NCBI RefSeq assembly: GCF_005938675.2
Contig: NZ_VCCH02000022.1
Location: 38,322-102,321 of the forward strand
Reading direction: 5' to 3'
Length of the DNA stretch: 64,000 nucleotides
DNA from: Mycobacterium sp. KBS0706
GTDB taxonomy: Bacteria > Pseudomonadota > Alphaproteobacteria > DSM-16000 > Inquilinaceae
This document shows positions 20,476 to 28,461 of the stretch, piece by piece (position 1 is the stretch's first letter; each line of letters opens with the position of its first letter). The notes beneath the pieces were generated by a model. The model was not told the DNA's origin. It did not search any database and worked only from the letters and a program-made list of their open reading frames with translations. The position numbers and the translations under genes were made by a program.

Positions 20476-21075
20476 ATGATCAAGAACCATGGCACGCTCG
20501 TCTGGGCGCAAGAAGGGGTGGCCGTGATCCGGGCGGCGCTGCGGACAACGCCGCAGATGGCGGCCCAACTCGCTCTCACAGCGGCAGCGGGCGCGATCTA
20601 CGAGCGGACCTACCGCATGCGGATCGATGGTGACCGCCCGGTCACGGCCGCAGCCGACGACGCGGGCCCGGCGGTGGTTATTGTGCCGCCGATCGCGGCG
20701 TATACCCATGTCGGCGATGGGGAGTTCAAGCCTCTTCTCGACCATATTGCATGCCGCGCCCTGACCGTCGCTGATGTATCGAGCCAACGGTTCCCGCTGG
20801 GCACGCCGAACCTGCCGCACATGCTCGACTGCCCGCAACTATTGGCGGCCTTGAAGTTGTGGCGCGGACTGCTGTCGCTGCGCGAGGTCGAGGTGATGGA
20901 ATGGCTGATCGCCAAAGGTCTGGCCGAGCCCTGGCCTGAGGCGGGGGACGCCGTGGCGGCGGCTATCGACGAGTTCAGCGTGAAGCAGAACCCGGCCGAA
21001 CGCGCTTGGCGGGCAGCACGCAAGCTCGAACCCTCGATCATGGCAGGCAAGCGCGGACGGGATTTGACCCGCTAA
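20476..21075 (+). CDS. Hypothetical protein at the left end of the element
   Basis: 199 residues, not recognised. The first residues MIKNHGTLVWA resemble a class II aldolase strand, but nothing else of that family follows, so I do not use it. The protein is mixed alpha/beta with a helical C-terminal half (LREVEVMEWLIAKGL) and a basic tail. There is no signal peptide or membrane helix. It starts ~50 nt inside the proposed left boundary and is followed by a terminator hairpin at 21164, so it is a single-gene transcript. The GC content is slightly lower than the flanking chromosome. A role in element control is possible but unsupported. Confidence 0.6.
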   Translation: MIKNHGTLVWAQEGVAVIRAALRTTPQMAAQLALTAAAGAIYERTYRMRIDGDRPVTAAADDAGPAVVIVPPIAAYTHVGDGEFKPLLDHIACRALTVADVSSQRFPLGTPNLPHMLDCPQLLAALKLWRGLLSLREVEVMEWLIAKGLAEPWPEAGDAVAAAIDEFSVKQNPAERAWRAARKLEPSIMAGKRGRDLTR

Positions 21076-21163
21076 ACTGATATGACGAGGCCCATACAGC
21101 GGGCCAAATCGGAAAGCCCCGCGGCAATGCTTGGATGCACATGCGAGAGATGGCTCTGATTTG

Positions 21164-21185
21164 ACCCGGCTGTTGGCCGGGTTTT
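21164..21185 (+). terminator. Rho-independent terminator
   Basis: Stem ACCCGGC (21164-21170) / GCCGGGT (21176-21182), loop TGTTG, followed by TTT. It separates the left-end hypothetical gene from the replication block of the element. Confidence 0.65.
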
Positions 21186-21252
21186 CAGTCTTCCGGCGGG
21201 CCAAATAGCTGGCACAGTTTATCGGCCTTTCTCACCAGAGGAGGGCCGGCCC

Positions 21253-21495
21253 ATGAGCCGTTACCTGTCGATGCGCTACATCGCCGAGGACATCGGCGTG
21301 AGCGTCAAGAGCGTGACCCGGATCATCGCCCGCAAGGAACTGCCGGTCGCCGTGTTCGGCCGCAACGTCCGGGTGCCCGAGGATGCCTATCTGGCCTACA
21401 AGGCGCGGCTGACCCACCCGGCGAAGGCGGACGAGCCGCAGCGCCCGGTCATGCAGTACCGCCGCATCCCGCGCGCACCCAAGGCGGGTGTGTAG
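21253..21495 (+). CDS. AlpA/excisionase-type helix-turn-helix protein
   Basis: 80 residues. The winged-HTH/MerR-like fold of the excisionase family (HTH_17) is visible: MRYIAEDIGVSVKSVTRIIARKELP forms the helix-turn-helix and VFGRNVRVPEDAYLAY the wing and following helix. GAGGAGGG lies 6-12 nt before ATG. In satellites and prophages such proteins act as excisionase or as activators of integrase and excision genes (AlpA in P4). It heads the rightward block that runs through primase and ATPase with spacers of only a few nucleotides. Confidence 0.75.
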   Translation: MSRYLSMRYIAEDIGVSVKSVTRIIARKELPVAVFGRNVRVPEDAYLAYKARLTHPAKADEPQRPVMQYRRIPRAPKAGV

Positions 21496-21496
21496 C

Positions 21497-21877
21497 ATGG
21501 ACCCGCTTCGTATCGACATCCAGCGCCGCCCGGTCCGCGCCGGCCGGCTGCTGCCGCCGCTGCATTCGGCTTGGGGTTTCAAGGACCGCGACCTGTGCAG
21601 CCTCTGCCGCCGGTTGGTCGCGGCCCGCTGCCCGGACGGGCCTGCCTACACGTGGGATGGCAAGGGCTACGGCATGCGGATCGACTCGATTCACCACTAT
21701 GCCGAGTGGACGGTCGAGGAAGACGGCATCGGGGGGTATCCCCTGTACCGCCGTTACAGGCCGTCTAACCCCGGGGGCTGCCCCGAGGGCGGCCGTTTTG
21801 GGTCCGCCGGCACCCAGGACACCCCCAGCCCCGTTCCGGCCTTCCAGGGGCCGATTTCCCAGGCCAAGGGGGGCTAA
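21497..21877 (+). CDS. Hypothetical element protein with a Cys cluster
   Basis: 126 residues from the ATG at 21497, 1 nt after the HTH gene stop region, with AAGGCGG upstream. The middle has CSLCRRLVAARC, a possible zinc site with only three Cys, then an aromatic-rich segment (IHHYAEWTVEEDGIGGYPLYRRY). The C-terminal third is Pro/Gly-rich and low in complexity. Not recognised. It is the second gene of the replication operon, 3 nt before the primase gene, so a role next to replication or gene control is plausible by position only. Confidence 0.65.
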   Translation: MDPLRIDIQRRPVRAGRLLPPLHSAWGFKDRDLCSLCRRLVAARCPDGPAYTWDGKGYGMRIDSIHHYAEWTVEEDGIGGYPLYRRYRPSNPGGCPEGGRFGSAGTQDTPSPVPAFQGPISQAKGG

Positions 21878-21880
21878 GCG

Positions 21881-23029
21881 ATGACGAACAGCAAGGGCCC
21901 CCGCCCCGGTGGCAGCGGAGCGGAGGCCGGGACCGAAGATCAGGGCAATATCCACGGGGACGGCAAGGACGATATCGCCGCAGCGCTGGCGCCGTCAAAT
22001 CGCCTTCGCGTTCATGGCGAGCATCTGCGCCGGATGAAGGATCGCGAAAACGAGCGGCGGCGGGTCGAGCGGCTGGCCGACCGGGACTGGGCCGAGGTGC
22101 GGCGGGCCAGGAAGCCGATCCGGCAGGTGGCCGAAGAATGCTCGCTGCCCGACGTGATCGCGGCGGCCGGCGTTGCCTTGAAGCGGGACGGGAACGAATG
22201 GCTGGCCGGCTGTCCGTTTCACGAAGACGACAACCCCAGCTTCCGCGTCTATCCGGCCGGGTCGGGCGGCAAGGCGCATTACCACTGTTTCGGCTGTCAG
22301 GCGCACGGCGACGCGGTGGATTTCGTGCGAACCTTCTACGGCATCGATGTCCGCCGGGCGGTGGCGATGCTCGACGGGCGGCAGCACACCCCGGCGCCGC
22401 GGGTCGAGGGCGAGCGCAGGACGAGTGACGATGACAAGGTGGCGCGCCGCATGGCCGTCGCCTTCCGCTTGTGGTCAGAGGCCGTGCCGATCCTGGGCAC
22501 CCCGGCATCGGTCTATCTGACCTTCCAGCGCGGCATCCCGGTCGAGGCGCTGGAAGGCCTTGATCATGCCGTGAGGTGGCACCCGGTCGAGCGGATGATC
22601 CTGGCGCTGATGCGCGATCCGAAGTCGGGGCAGAAGCTGGGGGTGCATCGCACCTTCATCTCGGAAGCCGGCGCGATCGAGGTTCGGCCGTTCAAGGGCG
22701 GCGGCGAGGGCAAGCGCGGGATGCTCGGCCCGGCCGGGGTGGTGCGGCTGTCGCACGGCTCGACCGTGACCATGGGGCTCGGCATCTGCGAAGGCCTGGA
22801 AGACGGCCTCGCGATCCTGGCCAGCGGCTGGGCCCCCGTCTGGTCCTGCTTGTCGGCCGGGATGATCGAACGCTTTCCGCTGTTGGACGGCATCGAGCAT
22901 CTGACCGTCTTCGCCGACCCCGATCCGATCGGCGAGCCGGCGGCGCAGGCCTGTCTGCGGCGCTGGCATGATGCCGGGCGCGGAACCACCTTTGCGGTGT
23001 GGGATGGGGGCGCCGATGGGCCGCGGTGA
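21881..23029 (+). CDS. Phage/satellite primase: CHC2 zinc finger plus TOPRIM
   Basis: 382 residues. The zinc-binding domain has C111 and H114 (CPFHEDDNPSF) and C136, C139 (YHCFGCQAHGDAVDFV), the DnaG/P4-type CHC2 pattern. The TOPRIM half has E304 (GICEGLEDGL) and the D346/D348 pair (VFADPDP), required for metal binding and primer synthesis. The N-terminal ~90 residues are charged and helical. No helicase domain is fused; the ATPase is the next gene, overlapping by 14 nt. Together they should initiate replication of the excised element independently of the host DnaG. Confidence 0.88.
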   Translation: MTNSKGPRPGGSGAEAGTEDQGNIHGDGKDDIAAALAPSNRLRVHGEHLRRMKDRENERRRVERLADRDWAEVRRARKPIRQVAEECSLPDVIAAAGVALKRDGNEWLAGCPFHEDDNPSFRVYPAGSGGKAHYHCFGCQAHGDAVDFVRTFYGIDVRRAVAMLDGRQHTPAPRVEGERRTSDDDKVARRMAVAFRLWSEAVPILGTPASVYLTFQRGIPVEALEGLDHAVRWHPVERMILALMRDPKSGQKLGVHRTFISEAGAIEVRPFKGGGEGKRGMLGPAGVVRLSHGSTVTMGLGICEGLEDGLAILASGWAPVWSCLSAGMIERFPLLDGIEHLTVFADPDPIGEPAAQACLRRWHDAGRGTTFAVWDGGADGPR

Positions 23030-24266
23030 TCCCAATGACTGGTTCCGGCACGATCCGGAAGGGCCGAGGAAGGGCGCCGATGAGGCCTTCGCCCGCCAGC
23101 GCCAGGACCAGCGCCGGGCCGATGCGCGGCTGAAGTGTCGGCTCAACGCCAAGGGGCTGGCGGGAATGGACATGATCGCGTCGTCGCTTGGGTTGGTCCG
23201 CGGCCTGCTGGGCGCAGGCGGGCTGTCCTGCGTCTACGGCCCGCCGGCCAGCCTGAAATCCTTCCTGGTGCTGGATCTGGCCTTCGCCATCGCCCGCGGC
23301 AGGCCGTGGCGCGGCCTGCCGGTGAAGCAGGGCTTGGTGCTCTATCTCGCAGCCGAGGGCGGGGCCGGGGTGTGCAACCGGATCACGGCCTATCGCCGCG
23401 GTCATGACGGGGAAGCCTGCCCGGTCACCGATGAAACCACCTTCGTCACCGTGACTGAGCCGGTTGACCTGGTGCACGGGGCCGAGGGAATGGACCTGGT
23501 GCTGGAAGCCTGCGAGGTGGCGGCGGCGCGGTACGGGCAGAAGGTGGCACTGGTGGTGATCGACACCCTGGCCCGCTGCTTCGGTGGTGAGAGCGACAGC
23601 GACACCGGGCACATGAACGCCTTCGTCCAGTCGATCGGCGCTATCGCCCGGCGGACCGGCGCTCATGTCCTGATCGTTCATCACAGCGGCAAGGTGGTGG
23701 AACGCGGCGCCCGCGGGGCCAACGCGCTGCCGGCGGCGATTGATACCGAAATCGAGGTGTCGCGTAACGGGCGCGAGTTGCGGGCCACGGCGCGGGTGCG
23801 CAAGAACCGCGACGGGGTTGACGGGCGCAGCTTCCCGTTCCGGGTCGAGGTGATCGAGTTGGGCCAGGACAGCGACGGCGTTGAGGTGTCGTCCTGTGTG
23901 GTCCGGCACCCTGACCGGGACGAGCCCGAGCGGGCCGAAGCGCCGGAACCGGCCAAGAAGACGATGACGCCGGACATGGTGCTGGCGCTGCGCAGCCTGC
24001 ATGAGGCGCTGTCGCGTCAGGGCCAGACGCCCGCCGAATTGAAGCTGCCGCCCAGCCGGGTGCCGCCGTCAATCCATCTGGTGGTCAAGCGCGAGGCCTG
24101 GAAGCAGGAAGCCTACTCGACCGGCTTCCGGGCCGATGACGATAAGCCCGACACCCGCGACAAGGCTTTCCGGCGGGCGGAAAAGGCGCTGCATCTCGGC
24201 GCCTGGATCGCGGGTTGGACCGGCTTCGTCTGGATCGTCAAGCCGGCCGATGAGGCCACCGGATGA
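23016..24266 (+). CDS. RepA-like hexameric AAA ATPase/helicase (AAA_25)
   Basis: 416 residues. The Walker A is GPPASLKS (75-82), the form used by RepA/RSF1010-like and AAA_25 phage ATPases; Walker B is VALVVID (177-183), followed by TLARCFGG, the sensor region VLIVHHSGK and a C-terminal domain that may bind DNA. Start at 23016 is favoured by GGGATGGGGG upstream; 23004 is an alternative. It overlaps the primase, indicating one operon. It is likely the replicative helicase of the element, and the TGTCCG array starts exactly at its 3' end. Confidence 0.85.
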   Translation: MGRGDPNDWFRHDPEGPRKGADEAFARQRQDQRRADARLKCRLNAKGLAGMDMIASSLGLVRGLLGAGGLSCVYGPPASLKSFLVLDLAFAIARGRPWRGLPVKQGLVLYLAAEGGAGVCNRITAYRRGHDGEACPVTDETTFVTVTEPVDLVHGAEGMDLVLEACEVAAARYGQKVALVVIDTLARCFGGESDSDTGHMNAFVQSIGAIARRTGAHVLIVHHSGKVVERGARGANALPAAIDTEIEVSRNGRELRATARVRKNRDGVDGRSFPFRVEVIELGQDSDGVEVSSCVVRHPDRDEPERAEAPEPAKKTMTPDMVLALRSLHEALSRQGQTPAELKLPPSRVPPSIHLVVKREAWKQEAYSTGFRADDDKPDTRDKAFRRAEKALHLGAWIAGWTGFVWIVKPADEATG

Positions 24267-24535
24267 CCGGACAAACCGCTCTTTGTCCGGACTGTCCGAG
24301 CCTCAAACAGCCGGACGGACAATTCCACGGGCTGTACTACGGCCGGCCCCCCGGACACCGGACACACCCTAAAGGGTGGTGTCCGGTCTGTCCGTGTGTC
24401 CGACTTGTACAGACCGTGCTTTTCCGCTGTCCGGCCTGGAAGGGAAGGAAGAAGGGAAGAACGAAACGGCGAACCTTCTTCTTCAAGGCCAAACAGCGAC
24501 TTGGCCGAGAGGCAATGAATGAGGAAGCGAGATGA
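24263..24535 (+). CDS. Possible small Cys-rich protein coded across the repeat array
   Basis: A 90-codon frame whose ATG overlaps the ATPase stop (ATGA) and whose TGA overlaps the next ATG (ATGA), the spacing expected of coupled genes. It has CPDC and CPVCPC clusters and a very basic C-terminal half (KGRKKGRTKRR). However, its Cys-Pro codons are produced directly by the TGTCCG repeats in this stretch, so the protein-like look may be a by-product. It could be a basic zinc-binding protein, or a frame that merely spans the candidate origin. Confidence 0.35.
   Translation: MTGQTALCPDCPSLKQPDGQFHGLYYGRPPGHRTHPKGWCPVCPCVRLVQTVLFRCPAWKGRKKGRTKRRTFFFKAKQRLGREAMNEEAR
24268..24433. repeat. Array of ten TGTCCG/CGGACA hexamers (candidate iterons/origin)
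   Basis: Within 166 bp there are ten exact hexamers: CGGACA at 24268, 24316, 24352, 24359 and TGTCCG at 24284, 24293, 24380, 24389, 24397, 24428. Chance would give well under one. In the centre, CCGGACACACCC (24358-24369) and GGGTGGTGTCCGG (24374-24386) can pair into a 12-bp stem with one bulge and a TAAA loop. It directly follows the primase-helicase genes, the place where P4-type elements keep origin repeats. Origin function is inferred; an operator for transcriptional control is the alternative. Confidence 0.7.
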
Positions 24536-24819
24536 CAACACCGACCCCCTGGACTGCCGCCATCCTGGCCGGCAAGTTTGCGCCCGTCGTCGCACGGACC
24601 GCGGCCAATCTCGTGATGTTTCCGCCCGAGTACCAGCCGGACGCGATCGAGCAAAGCCGGCTGGTGCTGCGGCGGGCCGTGCTCGATGTCGGGCTGCTGC
24701 TGGCCCGGCATAACACGCCGCTGCCGGGGGCGATGGTCGATGAGGCCGCCGACCTAGTGGCGGATGCCATGCTGGCCGAACTGGCGCGGCTCATGGCCGC
24801 CGGCAGCGGCACCGCTTGA
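24532..24819 (+). CDS. Hypothetical element protein, helical
   Basis: 95 residues, ATG overlapping the preceding stop. Mostly amphipathic helices (QSRLVLRRAVLDVGLLLARHN; DEAADLVADAMLAELARLMAAG). No recognised motif. It lies between the replication block and the capsid gene, a place where phages often have small regulatory or scaffold-like proteins, but there is no evidence for either. Cytosolic. Confidence 0.6.
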   Translation: MTTPTPWTAAILAGKFAPVVARTAANLVMFPPEYQPDAIEQSRLVLRRAVLDVGLLLARHNTPLPGAMVDEAADLVADAMLAELARLMAAGSGTA

Positions 24820-24929
24820 AGGTATCAGGGTACCGTGACATGATTCGGTCGGCGGCCCAGCGTCGCCACCCTGGCCGGCGTCGCGGCCCTCGTCCCGTCC
24901 GCGGCGCCGGCTCTACCGAAGAGGCGCCG

Positions 24930-25997
24930 ATGCTTGACGACCTGCCCCGCTCGTCCCACCCCAGCGACATCGCGGCGTGGCATGCGCACCGCCGCCGCAA
25001 TGTCGGCCGTGACTTCCTCGCCGCCGCCCGCGGGCTCGCGATCGGCGCCGGCTCGCCGCAGGCCGCCGCCGCCCATGCCGGCCGGGCCGGGTCGCCGCGG
25101 GCCCAGGCCGCGCTCAAGGCCGCTGTTCCGGCCGCTGGGCTCGCCAACTCGGCCGCCCTTCGCCAGCTTGCGGTGGATTACATTCCGACCTTGGCGCCGC
25201 GTAGCGTCTTCGCCCGGCTGCTCGGCGACAACCTCATGATTCGCGTCCCGCTCGATAGCCTGCCGGTGACGGCGACCGCTATCGCCACCGCGGCGACCAC
25301 GCCCGAAGGCAGGGGCAAGCCGGTCAAGGCCATGTCCTTCGCGGCGCCGACCATCCCGCCGCAGAAGGTGGCCTGCATCACCGTCAGCACCGAGGAACTT
25401 TGGCGCAGCCTCGCGCCCGGCGGCCCGGCCTTCCTGACGGCGACGCTTGAGGCCGGGATCGCGGTCGGGCTCGACACCCTGCTGTTTGCGGCCGTGCTCG
25501 GCGGGCCCCCCACCTTCGCCTGGAATCCGGCGGCGCCGCTCGCGGTGCTGCAACAGGCGCTCGCATCTATCGCCAGCCCGACCGGCCTAACCCGCCCCGT
25601 CGCGGCCTGTGACCAGCCCACGGCGATGATCCTGGCCACGACTACGGACACGGCGGGCGCACGGCTGTTCCCCAATGTCGATCTGATCGCGGGCGGTTCG
25701 CTGCTGCCGGGGCTGCCGCTGTCGCTGTCGGCGGCGACCGATCCGGGCGTGCTGGTGCTGATCGATGGCAGCGCGGTGGCCGGTGATGTCGCGCCGACCG
25801 AACTCGACGAAGCGACGCAGGCATCGCTGATGCTCGACGATGATCCGGGCATCGACAGCTTGACGCCGACCGCGGCCAGCCTGACCAGCTTGTTTCAGTC
25901 GAACAGCCGGGCGCTGCGGCTCGAAGCCTATGCCGGCGCGGTGCCGTTGCGCGCGGGCGCCGCGGCGACAATCACCGGGATTGGGGCGACCACGTGA
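24930..25997 (+). CDS. HK97-fold major capsid protein
   Basis: 355 residues from the ATG at 24930, which has GAGG 6 nt upstream. An in-frame TTG at 24816 would overlap the previous stop but adds a low-complexity Arg-rich tail. The core has the HK97 capsid pattern: PRSVFARLLGDNLMIRVPLD, KVACITVSTEELWRSL, an acidic/A-domain region, and the C-terminal LFQSNSRALRLEAYAGAVPLRAGAAATITG. The N-terminal region preceding this is short (about 70 residues of Ala-rich helix), so it may lack a full delta domain. No prohead protease or portal is encoded alongside. It would build the shell, perhaps a small satellite-specific one. Confidence 0.8.
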   Translation: MLDDLPRSSHPSDIAAWHAHRRRNVGRDFLAAARGLAIGAGSPQAAAAHAGRAGSPRAQAALKAAVPAAGLANSAALRQLAVDYIPTLAPRSVFARLLGDNLMIRVPLDSLPVTATAIATAATTPEGRGKPVKAMSFAAPTIPPQKVACITVSTEELWRSLAPGGPAFLTATLEAGIAVGLDTLLFAAVLGGPPTFAWNPAAPLAVLQQALASIASPTGLTRPVAACDQPTAMILATTTDTAGARLFPNVDLIAGGSLLPGLPLSLSAATDPGVLVLIDGSAVAGDVAPTELDEATQASLMLDDDPGIDSLTPTAASLTSLFQSNSRALRLEAYAGAVPLRAGAAATITGIGATT

Positions 25998-26395
25998 GCG
26001 AGGCCGCGCCCGACCCTGCCCGTAACGCCGAGTCCGACGACATCATCGGGATGGTCGATGCCGTGCTGGCCCGGCATCCCGCGCAGGATCCGGGCAGCCG
26101 CAAGGCCATTCACATGCTGGCCATCGGACTGGTGCGCGTCGTCGATCTGGCCGGCGGCGAGCTTGCCTCGTTGAAGCGCGAGGTCGCGGGGCTCAAGGCG
26201 CGGCTGAAGGAAGCCGAGCAACGGCGCGGCATCACATATCGCGGCGTGTGGAAGGCCGGCGACTTCTACGCCGCCGGCCACGTGGTGACGCATGAGGGCT
26301 CGGGATGGCACGCGAATTCCGAAACCAAGTCACGGCCGGGCCAGGATCGATCCTGGACCTTGATGGTGAAGCGCGGACGCGACGGCAGGAAATGA
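25994..26395 (+). CDS. Phage-type protein with C-terminal carbohydrate-binding-like module
   Basis: 133 residues starting at GTG 25994, overlapping the capsid gene stop. Residues ~55-75 form a short coiled coil (LASLKREVAGLKARLKEAEQ). The C-terminal 55 residues (ITYRGVWKAGDFYAAGHVVTHEGSGWHANSETKS) are of the W-x-x-G-x-Y-x-x-G-D-x-V type with aromatic residues, as in CBM5/12 chitin-binding-like modules at the end of many phage fibre and tail proteins. It could decorate the particle or bind a surface glycan. Its coupling to the capsid gene suggests a virion role. Confidence 0.65.
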   Translation: MSEAAPDPARNAESDDIIGMVDAVLARHPAQDPGSRKAIHMLAIGLVRVVDLAGGELASLKREVAGLKARLKEAEQRRGITYRGVWKAGDFYAAGHVVTHEGSGWHANSETKSRPGQDRSWTLMVKRGRDGRK

Positions 26396-26725
26396 TTGGG
26401 CCGATGCCCCTCAATCGCGTTTGCAGAGTCGCTGAGGCCGGTCGCGCCTTTCCCCGTGCCGCGGGACAGCGGCCGACCACGCGAGGGCCCTGTACGCCCC
26501 GCTCTGACTCGACGGGGGCCTATCCGGCACAGGCGGGGGGTATCTGCGAACTGGTCGCGATCGGGCACGGGGGCGGCGCGGGCAAAGTCCTTCTCGTGGC
26601 GCCGGGTTTTCGGAACACTAAATCTTGCGGTGCTCTGCCCGAATTTTGCGTTTTTTAACAATGCCTAACAGTGGCGTGACCCTGGCCCGACCCCGGTGTG
26701 ACGCCGCCCTGACCCGAGGTGATCC
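26396..26725 (+). other. 330-bp spacer before the terminase gene
   Basis: No convincing gene. A frame from 26404 to 26658 is open but has weak codon structure and no good RBS. An AT-rich patch with a T-run (GCGTTTTTTAAC near 26646-26657) could be a terminator remnant or promoter element. GAGGTGATCC just before 26726 is the RBS for the terminase gene. Confidence 0.5.
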
Positions 26726-27283
26726 GTGAGAGGACCAAGGCCCAAGCCGACCGCGATCCGCCGCCTTGAAGGCACCCGGTCGCACAAGAAGCAGAATCAC
26801 CACGAGCCGCAAGGGCGGCCGGGCATCCCGGCGCCGCCAGAGGACATTGGCCCGGCCGAGTTGCGGGTGTGGGTTCGGCTGGGGGCCTCTCTCGCCGCCC
26901 AAGGCCTGCTCGGCATCGATGACGGGCCGGCGTATGGCGCCCTGGTCGAGCTGGTGGCCCGGCTCGACACGGTGCGCGACCGGCTGCGGCAGATCGAGGC
27001 GCAGGACGGCGCCGCCGCCGCCCTAACTGCCGCAACGGCGCATGGCGGGACCATGGTGCATCCATTGCAGGCCGAGTGGCGCCGGCTCAACGCGGCGGTG
27101 CAACGGGCCTATTCGGAATGGGGCATGACGCCTAGCGGCAGGACCCGCGTCGAGGCCCGGAAGGCTGATCCGGTGCCGCCGGACTCGAAGTATTATGGCC
27201 TGCTGGGCGGCGACGACGGGGCCGACCTGCCGGACGAGGATTCCGACCCCTGTACGGCATCGCCCGCGCCAGCGAAGCACTGA
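26726..27283 (+). CDS. P27 family phage terminase small subunit
   Basis: 185 residues starting at GTG, preceded by a near-perfect RBS GAGGTGATCC. The N-terminus MRGPRPKPTAIRRLEGTRSH is the signature of P27-type (Terminase_4) small terminases, followed by helical DNA-binding segments and GRTRVEARKADPVPPDSKYYG near the C-terminus. It selects DNA for packaging. The matching large terminase is not in the element, so this protein would have to redirect a helper's motor, as satellites do. Last gene of the rightward block. Confidence 0.85.
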   Translation: MRGPRPKPTAIRRLEGTRSHKKQNHHEPQGRPGIPAPPEDIGPAELRVWVRLGASLAAQGLLGIDDGPAYGALVELVARLDTVRDRLRQIEAQDGAAAALTAATAHGGTMVHPLQAEWRRLNAAVQRAYSEWGMTPSGRTRVEARKADPVPPDSKYYGLLGGDDGADLPDEDSDPCTASPAPAKH

Positions 27284-27391
27284 GGTATCTAGGGCTATGC
27301 TGCCCGAGCCGTTTTGCGACCCTTTACGGACTTGCATGCTCCCGACATCACTCCGTTCGGATGGCTCGGGCGGCAACCTGTCTCAACGTGC

Positions 27392-28255
27392 TTATGGGTG
27401 ATATCTGTCGGTGATGCTGCGGACCTTCAGGGATGGATCGTCAGGAATTCTAAACCGAAGCTTCCTATGGCGCGTGAATGCGTCCCAGACTGATGAGGTC
27501 GCGAGCGCAATGCCGCCTATCATGATTAGAAATCCAACTATTGCGCCAATGAGAACGCTGGGACCGAGCACCCCGGCATCAACAAAGAATTCCCAAGGCC
27601 TAATGATATTGAAGGGCGGAAGCAGGCCGTATCCAGTCAGGCCCAAATATAATATTGCAACCCCAATCAATGTGATAATTATCCCGCCGACTCTGTTCGC
27701 GTTTTTGAACGGATCGTGATCGCCAGTGGTATTCAAGGCGTCATAAGGTAGTTCCTGAACATCAAGAACGGGGTCAATCTCATCCACGGTTATCTTAAAC
27801 TTAAAATCATCAGCCTTTGGCTTGCCATCAAAAAGCAACTTAGCAATAAAGAAATCTCTAGGATTAAGAAGTAGGAAATCAAACGCCACCCGGCGCGCAT
27901 CCGGATCATACTGAGCGTCAACTTTTCTTCCTTCTGGCGAAGCGAATAGTATTGTTGCATCTAGCAGCAAGCAATCGTCTGGGATATCAATTGATAGTGG
28001 GTCTATTATATCACGAATTGCTTTGTCGCCAGTGTTGGCCACCAAAAACTGGATCTCATGAAACGCCGTTAGTCTCTGTCCCTGATAAGTTATCTCCATA
28101 GCGCTTCTTACGCCAGGATCGACTCCGTCGAGTGGGGATGACGAGAACTTCACGTATGGTGTTAGATGTTTCTTTAGTCCTCTCTTATAGTAGTATTTAC
28201 TAATAATTTGGGACGCAAGAATGCCAACAATTAAACTGACTATCGATTCCCACAT
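27392..28255 (-). CDS. AT-rich membrane protein, possible cargo
   Basis: 287 residues. Base composition is clearly AT-richer than every neighbour, and codons such as ATA and AAT are frequent, signs of a foreign origin. The N-terminus (MWESIVSLIVGILASQIISKYYY) is an uncleaved anchor; residues ~35-175 look like a cytosolic beta-rich domain (FLVANTGDKAIRD, IDIPDDCLLLDATILF); two more hydrophobic helices follow (VGGIIITLIGVAILYLGLTGYG and SVLIGAIVGFLIMIGGIALA). The family is not recognised. Its place, opposite the structural genes and next to the integrase, is where satellites carry superinfection or defence genes, so it is a reasonable candidate for such cargo; that is inference only. Confidence 0.75.
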   Translation of the reverse strand: MWESIVSLIVGILASQIISKYYYKRGLKKHLTPYVKFSSSPLDGVDPGVRSAMEITYQGQRLTAFHEIQFLVANTGDKAIRDIIDPLSIDIPDDCLLLDATILFASPEGRKVDAQYDPDARRVAFDFLLLNPRDFFIAKLLFDGKPKADDFKFKITVDEIDPVLDVQELPYDALNTTGDHDPFKNANRVGGIIITLIGVAILYLGLTGYGLLPPFNIIRPWEFFVDAGVLGPSVLIGAIVGFLIMIGGIALATSSVWDAFTRHRKLRFRIPDDPSLKVRSITDRYHP

Positions 28256-28461
28256 AAATCGCCCTCGCTAACAATGCTGGCGTCCCCCTTCGCCGGTCTG
28301 CCACTCACGAAAAGCGGCCGAGCCGTACGGACGTAATGCAAGGCAGTATAGCATGGGCCAGCCACGCCGCTACTCTCGCTTCCCGTCTGCGCCGCGATGC
28401 GCCCGAATTCGCCGACCGTCACGCAGCCGGGGAATTCCCTTCCGTCCGGCCGCGGACAAAT

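Noticed and set aside
20476..21075. Class II aldolase call from MIKNHGTLVWA
   Set aside because: Only the first ~11 residues resemble that family; no zinc-binding His residues follow.
26404..26658. Open frame of 84 codons between the CBM-like gene and the terminase gene
   Set aside because: No good RBS and Arg/Gly/Pro-rich composition without any pattern; treated as spacer.
27302..27371. Inverted repeat GCCCGAGCC/GGCTCGGGC spanning 70 bp after the terminase gene
   Set aside because: The loop of about 50 nt is too long for a terminator and there is no T-run; probably incidental.
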